This document shows positions 1-7,761 of a stretch of 64,000 nt of DNA, one piece after another (position 1 is the stretch's first letter; each line of letters starts with the position of its first letter). The notes under the pieces are model-generated. The model had not been told where the DNA came from. It saw nothing but the letters and a program-made list of their open reading frames with translations, and did no database searches. Both the position numbers and the translations under genes were made by a program. Location: contig BPGK01000001.1 of the NCBI GenBank assembly GCA_026002995.1, positions 744,001 to 808,000 on the forward strand, written 5' to 3'. The stretch is from Gaiellaceae bacterium (GTDB taxonomy: Bacteria > Actinomycetota > Thermoleophilia > Gaiellales > Gaiellaceae).

Positions 1-2
1 CG

Positions 3-1415
3 ACGATCGTGTGGGCGAACCTGATCGGGATCGTGCTCGCCGCCCTCGCGCTCGGGTACTGGCTCGGGGGGAGGGTTGCCGACCGCCGTCCTCGCCCCGC
101 GCTCCTCGGCGCCATCGTCCTCGCGGCCGCGGTCTGCGTCGCGGCCATCCCCTTCCTCGCCAAGCCGTTCCTCGACGTCACCGTCGAGGGGCTCGACGAA
201 GCGTCGGTCGGCGCGATCGTGGGCAGCTTCCTCGCCGTGCTCCTCCTCTGCGCGCCGCCGGTCGTGCTGCTCGGGATGGTCTCACCGTTTGCCATTCGGC
301 TCGCCGTCGTCGACCTCGACACCGCCGGAGCGGTGGCCGGGAAGTTGTACGCGCTCTCGACGGGGGGATCCCTCGTCGGCGTCTTCCTCCCCGCCTTGGT
401 CCTCATCCCTGCGATCGGGACGCAGCGGACGTTCGTCGTCGTCGCCGTCGTGCTGGCCGCCTCGGCGTGCTTCCTGCTCGGGCCGCGGTTCCTCGTCGCG
501 GCGGGTGGCATCGCCGCGCTCCTCGCGATTCCACCCGGCGCCGTGAAGGCGGAGGCGGGCCTCCTCCACGAGGAGAACTCCTTCTACCAGTACATCCAGG
601 TCGTCGAGCAGCCGGACGGACGGCGGCTGCTGCGGCTCAACGAGGGCGTCGCGGTGCACTCGGTCTGGCGCGAGGACGCGGTGCTCACGGGCGGGATCTG
701 GGACGCGTTCCTGGCCCTGCCGCCGCTCCTCGACCGGCCGGTCGAGCGGATCGCCATCCTCGGGAACGCGGGCGGGACGACGGCCCGCGCCCTCGGGCGC
801 TACTACCCCGAGGCGGTGATCGACGGCGTCGAGATCGACGCCGCGGTCAGCCGTGTGGGGCGGCAGTACTTCGGGATGGGGGACAATCCGCGCCTGCGCG
901 TGCACGACGTCGACGCGCGGCCGTTCCTGCGCGCCACGGACGAGACGTACGACCTCGTCGTCGTCGACGCGTACCACCAGCCCTACGTCCCCTTCTACCT
1001 CGCGACCCGCGAGTTCTTCGCCCTCGTCCGCGAGCACCTGCGTCCGGGCGGGCTTGTCGCCCTCAACGTCGCGGCGGTCCCGGACGACAAGCGGCTCGTC
1101 CGTGCCATCGCGACGACGCTCGCCGCCGAGCTGCCGCAGGTTCTCGAGTGGCCGGCTCTCCGCTTCAACACGGTCGTGCTCGGGCTGACGGAGCCGCTCT
1201 CGCGCCGAGAGCTCGTCGAGCGGCTCCGTGAGGGCCCGCAGGATCTCGCGCCGTTGCGCGAGCTCCTCGCCCGGGACGTCCGCCGGTTCGAGCCCTCGGG
1301 GCGACCCTGGACCGACGACCGCGCTCCCGTCGAGTGGGTGACGGACACGATGATCGTCTCGTACGCCGCGCAGGGCGGACGCCTCGACGAGGACTACCTG
1401 CCGACCCGGCCGTGA
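3..1415 (+). CDS. Spermidine synthase-like membrane-fused protein (5' partial)
   Basis: The reading frame is open to the window edge and already lies inside a transmembrane segment (WANLIGIVLAALALGYWLGG), so the true start is upstream. The first ~190 visible residues form several membrane segments. Residues ~245-350 carry a class I SAM-methyltransferase/spermidine-synthase fold, with a nucleotide-binding loop ILGNAGGTTAR, acidic VEID and VVVDAYHQPYVPFYLAT. Membrane-fused spermidine-synthase-like proteins are common in bacteria, but their substrate is usually unknown. I would not claim polyamine synthesis. The stop overlaps the next gene (GTGA), suggesting co-translation. Confidence 0.8.
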   Translation, partial: TIVWANLIGIVLAALALGYWLGGRVADRRPRPALLGAIVLAAAVCVAAIPFLAKPFLDVTVEGLDEASVGAIVGSFLAVLLLCAPPVVLLGMVSPFAIRLAVVDLDTAGAVAGKLYALSTGGSLVGVFLPALVLIPAIGTQRTFVVVAVVLAASACFLLGPRFLVAAGGIAALLAIPPGAVKAEAGLLHEENSFYQYIQVVEQPDGRRLLRLNEGVAVHSVWREDAVLTGGIWDAFLALPPLLDRPVERIAILGNAGGTTARALGRYYPEAVIDGVEIDAAVSRVGRQYFGMGDNPRLRVHDVDARPFLRATDETYDLVVVDAYHQPYVPFYLATREFFALVREHLRPGGLVALNVAAVPDDKRLVRAIATTLAAELPQVLEWPALRFNTVVLGLTEPLSRRELVERLREGPQDLAPLRELLARDVRRFEPSGRPWTDDRAPVEWVTDTMIVSYAAQGGRLDEDYLPTRP

Positions 1416-2200
1416 TCGACCTCACTCGACGTGGCGGGCGTCCTCTCCTCATCGGCCACCGCGGCGCGGCCGCGCTCGCCCCCGAGAACACGATCCGTGC
1501 CTTCCGAGCCGCCCGCGACGCGGGCGTGGACGCGATCGAGCTCGACCTCCTGCGCCTGGACGGGGGCGAGATCGTCGTCGCGCACTCCACGAGCCTCGCC
1601 GAGGTGAGTCATGGGCGCGCGCAGGGCTCGCTCCGCGGGAGGAGCCTCGGGGAGCTCCGCGAAGCGGCCCCGGAGCTCCCGACCTTGGAGGAGGCGCTCG
1701 ACTGGTTCTGCGACGAGGCCTCGGAGCTCGTCCTGCACGCGGACGTCAAGTCCGCGGACGCCGTCGTCGAGGTCGGCGCGGAACTCCTCCGCCGGGGGCT
1801 CGCGCGCCGGGCGTTCGTGACGTCGACTAGTCCCCTCCGGCTCCGGGCGCTGGCGCAGCGCGTGCCCGGCATTCGCGGCGCGCTCACCTTCCCGAGCTCG
1901 ATCCTCGGGGTGTCCGAGGACGGTCGCTTCGCCCCGGTTGCTCGCGCCGGTCTCGCCACCTTCCGCTCGTGCCTGCCGATCGCCGTTGGGTCGCTCCTGC
2001 GGATGTCCCGCACGACGGCGCTCTCGCTCCACCACTCGGTCGTCACGTCGCGCACGGTGAACGCCGCTCATCGCCGCGGGGCAGCCGTGATCGCCTGGAC
2101 GGTGGACGACCCTGGGGAGCTCCGTCGCGTCGACGCGGCCGGCGTGGACGCGGTGGTCACGAACGACCCCCGGATCGTCGCCTCTACACTTCGGACGTGA
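1412..2200 (+). CDS. Glycerophosphodiester phosphodiesterase family protein
   Basis: A 262-residue GDPD TIM barrel. The N-terminus LLIGHRGAAALAPENT holds the HRG and PEN catalytic signatures, followed by IELDLLRLDGG and the second catalytic His in VVAHS. The family hydrolyses glycerophosphodiesters to glycerol-3-phosphate and an alcohol. The ORF track starts at 1334, but that extension overlaps the previous gene by 80 nt. GTG at 1412 gives a 4-nt GTGA overlap and puts the HRG motif near residue 15, as is usual. No signal peptide is visible, so it is likely cytosolic. Confidence 0.88.
   Translation: MIDLTRRGGRPLLIGHRGAAALAPENTIRAFRAARDAGVDAIELDLLRLDGGEIVVAHSTSLAEVSHGRAQGSLRGRSLGELREAAPELPTLEEALDWFCDEASELVLHADVKSADAVVEVGAELLRRGLARRAFVTSTSPLRLRALAQRVPGIRGALTFPSSILGVSEDGRFAPVARAGLATFRSCLPIAVGSLLRMSRTTALSLHHSVVTSRTVNAAHRRGAAVIAWTVDDPGELRRVDAAGVDAVVTNDPRIVASTLRT
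2185..2190 (+). promoter_or_regulatory. Leaderless -10 hexamer TACACT for the L,D-transpeptidase gene
   Basis: TACACT ends 6 nt before the GTG at 2197, where a -10 box would place transcription initiation on the start codon. It lies inside the end of the GDPD gene, so the transpeptidase may have its own internal promoter. Confidence 0.45.
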
Positions 2201-3243
2201 GAGTCGTCCTGAGAACCGTCACCGCGGGGCTGCTCGCGAGCGTCGCGCTGCTCGGGTTCGCGGCCTCGTTCGCCCTCGTCTCGACCGCGGGCGCGGGCGA
2301 GCTGCAGACGGAGCCACCGCCGACGACCGAGCCACCGCCGACGACCGAGCCGCCCACCCCGTCGCCGAGGACGACGATCCCGCCGGGGGTCGCCGTCGCG
2401 GGTGTTCTCGTCGGGGGGATGCGGGCGGCCGAGGCGGCTGCAGTGGTGCGGAGCCGCTTCGACCGCCCGCTCGTGCTCGTCGCCGGTCCGCGTCGGAAGC
2501 TGTACGTCGCGCCCCGCGAGCTCGGTGCGAAGCCGAACGTCGCCAAGGCGATCAGGCGCGCGAAGTCCGCGCGCGACGGCGCCGCGATCCCACTCGACGT
2601 CGAGGTCGCCCGCGAGCGCGTCGCCTCGTTCGTCGCGAGGCTCGGCAGAGAGCTCGACCGCGCGCCGGTCGACGCCCGAGCACGTGTCCGTGGCGTCGAT
2701 CTCCAGGTCCTGCCCGGCAAGCCGGGTCGTCGGCTCCAACGGCTTGCCGCGATTCGCGCGATCCGGGTCGCTCTCGCGACCCATGCCCGCGCTCCGATCG
2801 CCCTCTCGTACACGCCGCTCGAGCCGCGTGTCGGCAAGGCGGAGGTCGGCACCGCGATCGTCATCCTCCGCGAGTCGAAGGTGCTCCGCTTCTACGCCCG
2901 GGGCAGGCTCGTGAGGACGTTCCGCGTGGCGACCGGGGCGTCCAGCTACCCGACGCCCCTTGGCGCGTTCGAGATCACCACCATGCAGCGCAACCCTTGG
3001 TGGTACCCGCCGCCCTCGCCGTGGGCGAGCGGGAAGACCGCAGTGCCGCCCGGCCCGGGCAACCCGCTCGGGACACGCTGGATGGGAATCTCGGCTCCCT
3101 ACGTCGGCATCCACGGGACGCCGGACGCGGCCTCAATCGGCTACTCGGCCTCGCACGGGTGCGTGCGCATGCGCATCCCCGAGGCGGAGTGGCTCTTCGA
3201 GCGCGTCCGCGTCGGCACCCCCGTCTTCATCGTCCGTCGCTGA
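2197..3243 (+). CDS. L,D-transpeptidase (YkuD domain) with PG-binding-like domain
   Basis: 348 residues. It has an N-terminal signal/anchor segment (residues ~5-30), a Thr/Pro linker with a duplicated PPPTTE unit, a middle region resembling the PG_binding_4 domain that precedes YkuD domains, and a C-terminal YkuD catalytic domain. Catalytic residues are visible as HGTPDAASIGYSASHGCVRM, the canonical HXnSHGC(V)R signature with nucleophilic Cys. The enzyme makes 3-3 peptidoglycan cross-links outside the membrane. GTG 2197 overlaps the GDPD stop (GTGA); the longer 1969 ORF start is a shadow of GDPD. Confidence 0.92.
   Translation: MRVVLRTVTAGLLASVALLGFAASFALVSTAGAGELQTEPPPTTEPPPTTEPPTPSPRTTIPPGVAVAGVLVGGMRAAEAAAVVRSRFDRPLVLVAGPRRKLYVAPRELGAKPNVAKAIRRAKSARDGAAIPLDVEVARERVASFVARLGRELDRAPVDARARVRGVDLQVLPGKPGRRLQRLAAIRAIRVALATHARAPIALSYTPLEPRVGKAEVGTAIVILRESKVLRFYARGRLVRTFRVATGASSYPTPLGAFEITTMQRNPWWYPPPSPWASGKTAVPPGPGNPLGTRWMGISAPYVGIHGTPDAASIGYSASHGCVRMRIPEAEWLFERVRVGTPVFIVRR
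2311..2346 (+). repeat. Two perfect 18-bp tandem repeats encoding EPPPTT
   Basis: GAGCCACCGCCGACGACC occurs twice head to tail, followed by a partial third unit. It encodes the Pro/Thr-rich wall-spanning linker of the L,D-transpeptidase, and its copy number is likely variable between strains. Confidence 0.85.
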
Positions 3244-3244
3244 C

Positions 3245-3805
3245 ATGGCGCGCCGGGCGAAGCTCGCCGGCCAGGGGGTCGCGATCGGCCTCGTCGTCCT
3301 CCTCTTCGCGCTCCTGGCCTGGTCGCTCGCCTCCAGCGAGGGCGGCGACCTCGCCTCGGCTGCCGCGCGAGGTGATCGCCCCCAGGCTCCGGACTTCACG
3401 CTCGAGCGGCTGGACGCAGACGGGGAGCTCACCCTGTCGTCGCTCCGTGGCAAGGCGGTCGTGCTCAACGTCTGGGCGTCCTGGTGCATCCCCTGCAAGG
3501 AGGAGGCGCCGTACCTCGAACGGCTCTGGCGCGAGAACCGCGGCCGCGGCGTCGTCGTCGTGGGGCTCGACGCCAAAGACTTCCGCAAAGACGCGCTCGC
3601 GTTCGCGGAGCGCTTCGATCTCACGTTCCCGCTCGTCTACGACGGGCCCGGCGAGACACTCGCTCGCTTCGGCGTCACCGGGTTCCCAGAGACGTTCGTG
3701 CTCGATCGGGACGGCCGCGTCGTCGACGTCCTCGTGGGCGCGGTCAACGCCGACGCGGATCGAGCTCGCCTCGAGCGGGCGGTCGAGAGGGCGCTCGCGT
3801 CGTGA
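3245..3805 (+). CDS. TlpA/ResA/CcmG-type membrane-anchored thiol-disulfide reductase
   Basis: 186 residues with one N-terminal membrane anchor (residues ~10-30) and an extracytoplasmic thioredoxin fold. The active site is WASWCIPCKEE (CxxC), and FGVTGFPETFVLD contains the cis-Pro loop. It precedes ccmH-like and ccdA-like genes, so reduction of apocytochrome c haem-binding cysteines is the likely role. ATG 3245 was chosen because upstream in-frame sequence is the transpeptidase gene. The final codon overlaps the next start (GTGA). Confidence 0.88.
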   Translation: MARRAKLAGQGVAIGLVVLLFALLAWSLASSEGGDLASAAARGDRPQAPDFTLERLDADGELTLSSLRGKAVVLNVWASWCIPCKEEAPYLERLWRENRGRGVVVVGLDAKDFRKDALAFAERFDLTFPLVYDGPGETLARFGVTGFPETFVLDRDGRVVDVLVGAVNADADRARLERAVERALAS

Positions 3806-4242
3806 AGGCGCTCCTGCTCGCGGCGATCGTCGCTCTCGCGCTCGCGACGGCTGCTGCCGCCGGCCCCCCGAACGCGGCGGACCTCGAGGCGGAGCTCGTC
3901 TGCCCGGTGTGCGAGACGACGCTCGACCAGTCGAACGCGCCGATCGCCGAGCGGATGAAGGCCTACATCCGGGAGCGCATCGCTGCCGGCGACTCCGAGG
4001 ATGAGATCAAGGACGCGCTCGTCGCCGAGTTCGGGCCGGGCGTTCTCGCGACTCCGCCGAAGGGCGGGTTCGGGCTCCTCGCCTGGCTCCTGCCCCTCGT
4101 GATCCTCGCCGGCGGTCTCGTCGCGGTGACCCTCCTCGCCCGCTCGTGGGCGCGCGGCAGGGCGTCTGCGAGGCCGGCTCGCCCGCTCGAGCCGGAGCTC
4201 GAGCGCCGCGTCGACGAGGCGCTCGCCCGCTTCGACGGCTGA
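3802..4242 (+). CDS. CcmH/CycL-like cytochrome c maturation protein
   Basis: 146 residues: signal peptide (residues 1-20), LVCPVCETT with the CxxC typical of the CcmH N-terminal three-helix domain, then a membrane segment (~95-117) and a short cytoplasmic tail. In system I, CcmH keeps apocytochrome thiols reduced for haem ligation. Its position between a CcmG-like oxidoreductase and CcdA supports that role. No CcmF or CcsB is in the window, so the haem lyase must be elsewhere. GTG 3802 overlaps the upstream stop. Confidence 0.85.
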   Translation: MKALLLAAIVALALATAAAAGPPNAADLEAELVCPVCETTLDQSNAPIAERMKAYIRERIAAGDSEDEIKDALVAEFGPGVLATPPKGGFGLLAWLLPLVILAGGLVAVTLLARSWARGRASARPARPLEPELERRVDEALARFDG

Positions 4243-4243
4243 C

Positions 4244-4966
4244 GTGAGCACGACTGCGATCCCGGTCGCGTTCTTCGCGGGCCTCGTCTCGTTCCTCGCC
4301 CCGTGTGTCCTCCCGCTCGTCCCGGCTTACCTCTCGACGGTCTCGGCAGTCGAGGCGGACAAGCTCGGTCAGCCGGGGACGACCCGGAAGGTCGTCGTCT
4401 CGAGCCTCCCCTTCGTCGCCGGCTTCACGGTTGTGTTCGTCGCGCTCGGCGTCGGCGCTGCGCTCGTCGGTGGGCGCCTCGTCTCGGATCAGTTCCTGCT
4501 CGAGCGGATCGCCGGGCTCGTGCTCGTCGTCCTCGGGCTCGCGCTCATGGGCCTCCTCCCCTGGCCGGAGCGGCTGCTCGGCGTCGGCCTGCTCGAGGGG
4601 GCTCGGGGAAGCGGGTCGCGCGTGCTGCTCGGAGGCGCGTTCGCAGTCTGCGCAGCCCCGTGCATCGGCCCGGTGCTGGCGAGCATCCTCGTGCTCGCCG
4701 GAGCGCGGGGGACGGCGGCCGAGGGGGCGGTGCTGCTCGCGGCCTACTCGCTCGGCCTCGCGGTGCCGTTCGTGCTCGCTGGGGCGCTCTTCACGCGCTC
4801 GATGAGCGCGTTCAGGCGGGTGCGAGACCACTACCGGGCGATCCAGGTCGCCGGCGGCGCGCTCATGCTCGGTCTCGGTCTCGCGCTCTTCTTCGGGCGC
4901 TTCTACGTCCTGCGCATCTACGTCAACCGCCTGCTGGAGCTGCTCGGCCTCGAGCCCGCGTTCTAG
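4244..4966 (+). CDS. ccdA: Cytochrome c biogenesis protein CcdA/DsbD membrane domain
   Basis: 240 residues and six predicted membrane segments. Two conserved Cys-Pro regions are visible, FLAPCVLPLVPAYLS near the N-terminus and VCAAPCIGPVLAS near residue 145; these form the transmembrane redox pair of CcdA. The protein carries electrons from cytoplasmic thioredoxin to extracytoplasmic CcmG/CcmH-like partners, encoded immediately upstream. The GTG start lies 1 nt after the preceding stop. Confidence 0.92.
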   Translation: MSTTAIPVAFFAGLVSFLAPCVLPLVPAYLSTVSAVEADKLGQPGTTRKVVVSSLPFVAGFTVVFVALGVGAALVGGRLVSDQFLLERIAGLVLVVLGLALMGLLPWPERLLGVGLLEGARGSGSRVLLGGAFAVCAAPCIGPVLASILVLAGARGTAAEGAVLLAAYSLGLAVPFVLAGALFTRSMSAFRRVRDHYRAIQVAGGALMLGLGLALFFGRFYVLRIYVNRLLELLGLEPAF

Positions 4967-5034
4967 GACGTGGAGCCGAAGAGAGGGATCGTGGGTCGCG
5001 ACGGCCGAGCCGGTCGACGAGGTCGCCGCCGCGC

Positions 5035-5109
5035 GGGGGTCAGGTCTTCCTCGTTCCACCCGCACGGCTCGCGGCTGAGACTTCGCGGAACGAGGAAGAC
5101 CTGACCCCC
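5035..5109. repeat. REPIN/MITE-like element: perfect 23-bp inverted repeat, 29-bp loop
   Basis: The left arm (5035-5057, containing GGGGTCAGGTCTTCC) and right arm (5087-5109) are exact reverse complements. The element sits between the convergent ccdA and DUF309 genes. GGGGTCAG(G/A)-type palindromic termini recall REP sequences mobilised by RAYT transposases, but no transposase is in the window. It could also act as a bidirectional terminator. Confidence 0.7.
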
Positions 5110-5152
5110 CTCGCCCCACACGCCCTCAGACCATGACCGGGGCCGGTGACCG

Positions 5153-5488
5153 TCACTCGGCTCGGCGGATCGAGACGCGCGCGAGCGCGTGGACACCCCG
5201 CGCTACCGCCTCCTGGGCGGCGCCGACCTGAGCGAGCAGGTCGTCGACGTCGACCCCGCGATACGACGGCCGGTACGGCGCGAGCCGCCGAGCCGCCTTC
5301 TCGAGCTGACGCTCGCACCCCGTTCGATTGCCGCGGGAGGCGTGGTACCAGGCGACGGCGACGTGGACGAGGCCCTGGAGGAAGTCGCGCTCCTCGGCCG
5401 CCGCCGCGCGCCAGGCGTCCTCGAGCTCCTCGTGCGCCTCGAAGAACGCCCCCTCGCCGATGAGCTCGAGGCCTCGCTCCAATCCCAC
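5153..5488 (-). CDS. DUF309 domain protein
   Basis: 111 residues, all helical. They match the DUF309 pattern [34 protein letters not shown] and a C-terminal LDxLxA-like helix. The function of the family is unknown. It is monocistronic and divergent from the 5544 gene. GTG at 5488 has a CATACT hexamer ending 7 nt upstream, which fits a leaderless transcript. Confidence 0.82.
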   Translation of the reverse strand: MGLERGLELIGEGAFFEAHEELEDAWRAAAAEERDFLQGLVHVAVAWYHASRGNRTGCERQLEKAARRLAPYRPSYRGVDVDDLLAQVGAAQEAVARGVHALARVSIRRAE

Positions 5489-5531
5489 GCTCCGGAGTAT
5501 GCGAGCGCGCGCCGCTCGCCGGAGCGGGTGC

Positions 5532-5537
5532 TACTGT
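5532..5537 (+). promoter_or_regulatory. Leaderless -10 hexamer TACTGT
   Basis: TACTGT ends 6 nt before GTG 5544, and no Shine-Dalgarno is visible between. Confidence 0.4.
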
Positions 5538-5543
5538 CGCGGC

Positions 5544-5870
5544 GTGGCGACGATCCTGCTCGTTGGGGTCGATCTCTTCTTCCGAGGAAAGCTCGAGGGC
5601 CTGCTGCCCGAGCACCGCCTCGTCACCGCCGACACCGTCTCCGAGCCCGAGCTCGTGATCGCCGACATCACGAGGATCGAGCCCGAGGAGGTTGTCGAGG
5701 AGTGGCCCCACATCCCGATCCTCGGCTACACGAACCACACCGACCGGGCAGGTCTCCAGCGCGCACACTCCGCGGGCTTCGACCGGGTGATCGTGAAGTC
5801 CGCCCTCGTCGAGCGGGCCGCCGAGGTGGTCGCGGAGCTGACGGGCGGGGGCGCGACCGATACCCCGTAG
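5544..5870 (+). CDS. Small receiver-like/Rossmannoid protein, function unknown
   Basis: 108 residues with alternating beta strands and helices: [40 protein letters not shown]. The layout resembles a CheY-like receiver, with Asp in VIADI near the phospho-acceptor position and Lys in VIVKS near the conserved Lys, but the N-terminal acidic pair is missing. It is followed by ferredoxin in the same direction. GTG 5544 was chosen because the upstream in-frame sequence is antisense to DUF309. A stand-alone degenerate receiver is the best reading; I do not recognise a named family. Confidence 0.6.
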   Translation: MATILLVGVDLFFRGKLEGLLPEHRLVTADTVSEPELVIADITRIEPEEVVEEWPHIPILGYTNHTDRAGLQRAHSAGFDRVIVKSALVERAAEVVAELTGGGATDTP

Positions 5871-5889
5871 GCGACGCCGAGCGTCTGGC

Positions 5890-5895
5890 TAGACT
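5890..5895 (+). promoter_or_regulatory. Leaderless -10 hexamer TAGACT for ferredoxin
   Basis: TAGACT ends 7 nt before GTG 5903. The same hexamer and spacing occur before glcD. Confidence 0.5.
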
Positions 5896-5902
5896 CGCGC
5901 CC

Positions 5903-6205
5903 GTGACGTACATCATCGCCGAGCCCTGTATCGACATCAAAGATCGCTCCTGCGTCGACGTCTGCCCGGTCGACTGCATCCACGAGTACGAGCGGATGCT
6001 CGTCATCGATCCCGAGGAGTGCATCGACTGCGGCGCCTGCGAGCCAGAGTGCCCGGTGGAGGCGATCTTCCCCGAGGACGCGCTCCCGGACAAGTGGAAC
6101 GCCTTCGTCGAGATCAACTACGCCTTCCCGGATGCGGAGCGGATCAACGCGCTCGTCGACGCCTACGCCACCGAGCACGACGTGCAGAACGTCCTCCCCG
6201 AGTAG
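5903..6205 (+). CDS. fdxA: 7Fe ferredoxin (3Fe-4S/4Fe-4S), FdxA type
   Basis: 100 residues. The N-terminal cluster site has the spaced pattern [18 protein letters not shown] of seven-iron ferredoxins, and [16 protein letters not shown] binds the 4Fe-4S cluster. The C-terminal ~40 residues ([15 protein letters not shown] onward) are the usual FdxA extension. It is a soluble low-potential electron carrier. GTG 5903 was chosen over the much longer ORF, whose upstream part is a shadow. Confidence 0.93.
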   Translation: MTYIIAEPCIDIKDRSCVDVCPVDCIHEYERMLVIDPEECIDCGACEPECPVEAIFPEDALPDKWNAFVEINYAFPDAERINALVDAYATEHDVQNVLPE

Positions 6206-6220
6206 CGGCGAGGCGCCGTC

Positions 6221-6418
6221 TCAGACGGGGAGGAGGTACGCGCACGGACGCGGGTCGTCCGGGAGCGGGGAGGGCGCGACCTTCGTCACGACGAACCGCC
6301 GCTCGCCCTCTTCGAGCTCGGAGCCAGGCGCGGGCGGATCGCCCGGCCGCTCCTGCAGCGTGTAGCCGACGGGCGACCAGAGGAACACGAGGTGGCCGGC
6401 TCTGCCGTCCCCGTTCAT
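6221..6418 (-). CDS. Conserved small hypothetical protein
   Basis: 65 residues. It begins MNGDGRAGHLVFLWSPVGY and ends with APSPLPDDPRPCAYLLPV, a compact beta-rich protein with a single Cys. The start ATG at 6418 sits 9 nt after the histidine kinase stop on the same strand, so it is probably the last gene of that operon. I have an impression of similar short proteins in actinobacteria but cannot name a family or function. Confidence 0.6.
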   Translation of the reverse strand: MNGDGRAGHLVFLWSPVGYTLQERPGDPPAPGSELEEGERRFVVTKVAPSPLPDDPRPCAYLLPV

Positions 6419-6427
6419 GGGACGATC

Positions 6428-7078
6428 CTAGCGCTGCGCAGCCGAAGGCGGCAGCTCGATGCGGATCGTCGAGCCGCGCGGATACCGCACCTCCGAGCTG
6501 AAGCGCGCGTTCAGGCTCGCGGCCCGCTCGGCGAGCCCCTCGAGCACCGCGCTCCTGCGCTCCGGCGGCCCGTCGTCGGAGACGACGAGCACCGCTCCGC
6601 CCCCGCGAGTCGGTTCGAGCGAGACCTCGATCCGCGTCGGCGCTCCGCGTCGCACCGCCTGGTCGATGGCCTCGCGCACGATCTGGTAGAGCGCGACCTG
6701 CGCGTGCTCGCCGAGCGCGCTCGCGTGCTCCACGTCGAGGTCGATCTCGAGGCCGTGCCGCGTGGCCGTTCTCCGAGCGAGCGCGCGCACGGTCGCCGCG
6801 AAGCCGACCTCGCGCAGCGTGCGCGGCTCGAGGTCGTCGCAGAGCGCGCGCAGGTCGCGCGTGGCGGCGCGAGCGAGCTCGAGCGCGCGCTCGAGCGTCT
6901 CCTCGGCGCGCGCCGGCTCGTGCGCGCGCAGGGCGCCGAGCCCTGCGTCGAGCATCTGCGCGAGCGCGGCGAGCTGCTGAATCGGGCCGTCGTGGAGGAG
7001 CTCGCCCAGGCGACGGCGCTCCTCCTGCTCGGCGAAGATCCGCTCGGCGAGGAGGGCCCGCTCGGCCTCGTCGCTCAA
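6428..7078 (-). CDS. NarL-type sensor histidine kinase with degenerate ATP-binding domain
   Basis: 216 residues with no sensor or membrane segment. The HisKA_3 dimerisation helix carries an intact phospho-acceptor, EERRRLGELLHDGPIQQL. The catalytic domain is unusual. The N box reads EAIDQAVRRG where this class normally has EAxxNxxxH, so the Mg-binding Asn is Gln. The G1 box reads DDGPPERR, without the GxG. It may be a weak kinase, a phosphatase or an adaptor. TTG start at 7078 overlaps the response regulator stop (TTGA), so the pair is co-translated. Confidence 0.8.
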   Translation of the reverse strand: MSDEAERALLAERIFAEQEERRRLGELLHDGPIQQLAALAQMLDAGLGALRAHEPARAEETLERALELARAATRDLRALCDDLEPRTLREVGFAATVRALARRTATRHGLEIDLDVEHASALGEHAQVALYQIVREAIDQAVRRGAPTRIEVSLEPTRGGGAVLVVSDDGPPERRSAVLEGLAERAASLNARFSSEVRYPRGSTIRIELPPSAAQR

Positions 7079-7698
7079 TCGATCATCGCCTCGCGCAGCG
7101 CGATGGCGACCGCCTGCGTCCGCGTGTCCGCCTCGAGCTTGGCGAGGATGTGCCGCACGTGGCTCTTCACCGTCTCCTGACTGATGAAGAGCTTCTCCGC
7201 CACGTCGGCGTTCGACATGCCGTCGGCGAGGAGCTGGAGGATCTCGCGCTCGCGCGGGGTCAGGATCTCCGCCTGCTGGCGGCCGGCGACGAACTCGGCC
7301 ATGAGCCCGGGGTCGACGTACGTCTCGCCGGCCGCGACCTTCTCGATGGCGCGGACGAGCATCTCGTGCGGCGCCTCCTTGAGGATGTAGCCGCGTGCGC
7401 CCGACTCGAGCCCCCGCTGGAGGAGAGACCGCTCGCCATAGGCCGTGAAGATGAGAACGGCGGTCTCCGGCACCTTCTCGAGCACGAGCTCAGTCGCCTC
7501 GAGGCCGTCCATGTCCGGCATCCGGAGGTCCATGATCACGACGTCGGGGCGGCGTCGCTCGGTCATCGCGACGGCCGTCGCGCCGTCGGCGGCCTCCCCG
7601 ACGACCCGGATGCGCGGTGAGCGGGAGAGGGCGATGCGCAGGCCCTCGCGGACGACCTCGTGGTCGTCCGCGATGAGGCACGTGATCTCGTCGGTCAC
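7075..7698 (-). CDS. LuxR/NarL-family response regulator
   Basis: 207 residues: receiver domain (~1-120) with acidic pair IADDHE, phospho-acceptor Asp in VVIMDLRMPDMDG, Thr/Ser switch TAYGE and Lys in ILKEA. The LuxR HTH (~143-205) has LTPREREILQLLADGMSN and TVKSHVRHIL. It is partner to the kinase immediately downstream. GTG 7698 was chosen over the ORF extension, which overlaps the divergent MBL gene and adds nothing before the receiver. Confidence 0.9.
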   Translation of the reverse strand: MTDEITCLIADDHEVVREGLRIALSRSPRIRVVGEAADGATAVAMTERRRPDVVIMDLRMPDMDGLEATELVLEKVPETAVLIFTAYGERSLLQRGLESGARGYILKEAPHEMLVRAIEKVAAGETYVDPGLMAEFVAGRQQAEILTPREREILQLLADGMSNADVAEKLFISQETVKSHVRHILAKLEADTRTQAVAIALREAMID

Positions 7699-7704
7699 AG
7701 GACG

Positions 7705-7710
7705 ATGATA
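7705..7710 (-). promoter_or_regulatory. Leaderless -10 hexamer TATCAT for the two-component operon
   Basis: On the minus strand TATCAT ends 6 nt before GTG 7698. Confidence 0.45.
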
Positions 7711-7747
7711 CGAGTCCCGTCGGCAGGCTCCTGCCCGCGCGTCAGCG

Positions 7748-7753
7748 TAGAGT
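7748..7753 (+). promoter_or_regulatory. Leaderless -10 hexamer TAGAGT
   Basis: TAGAGT ends 8 nt before GTG 7762. Together with the divergent TATCAT it makes a compact bidirectional promoter. Confidence 0.4.
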
Positions 7754-7761
7754 CCGCTGGA

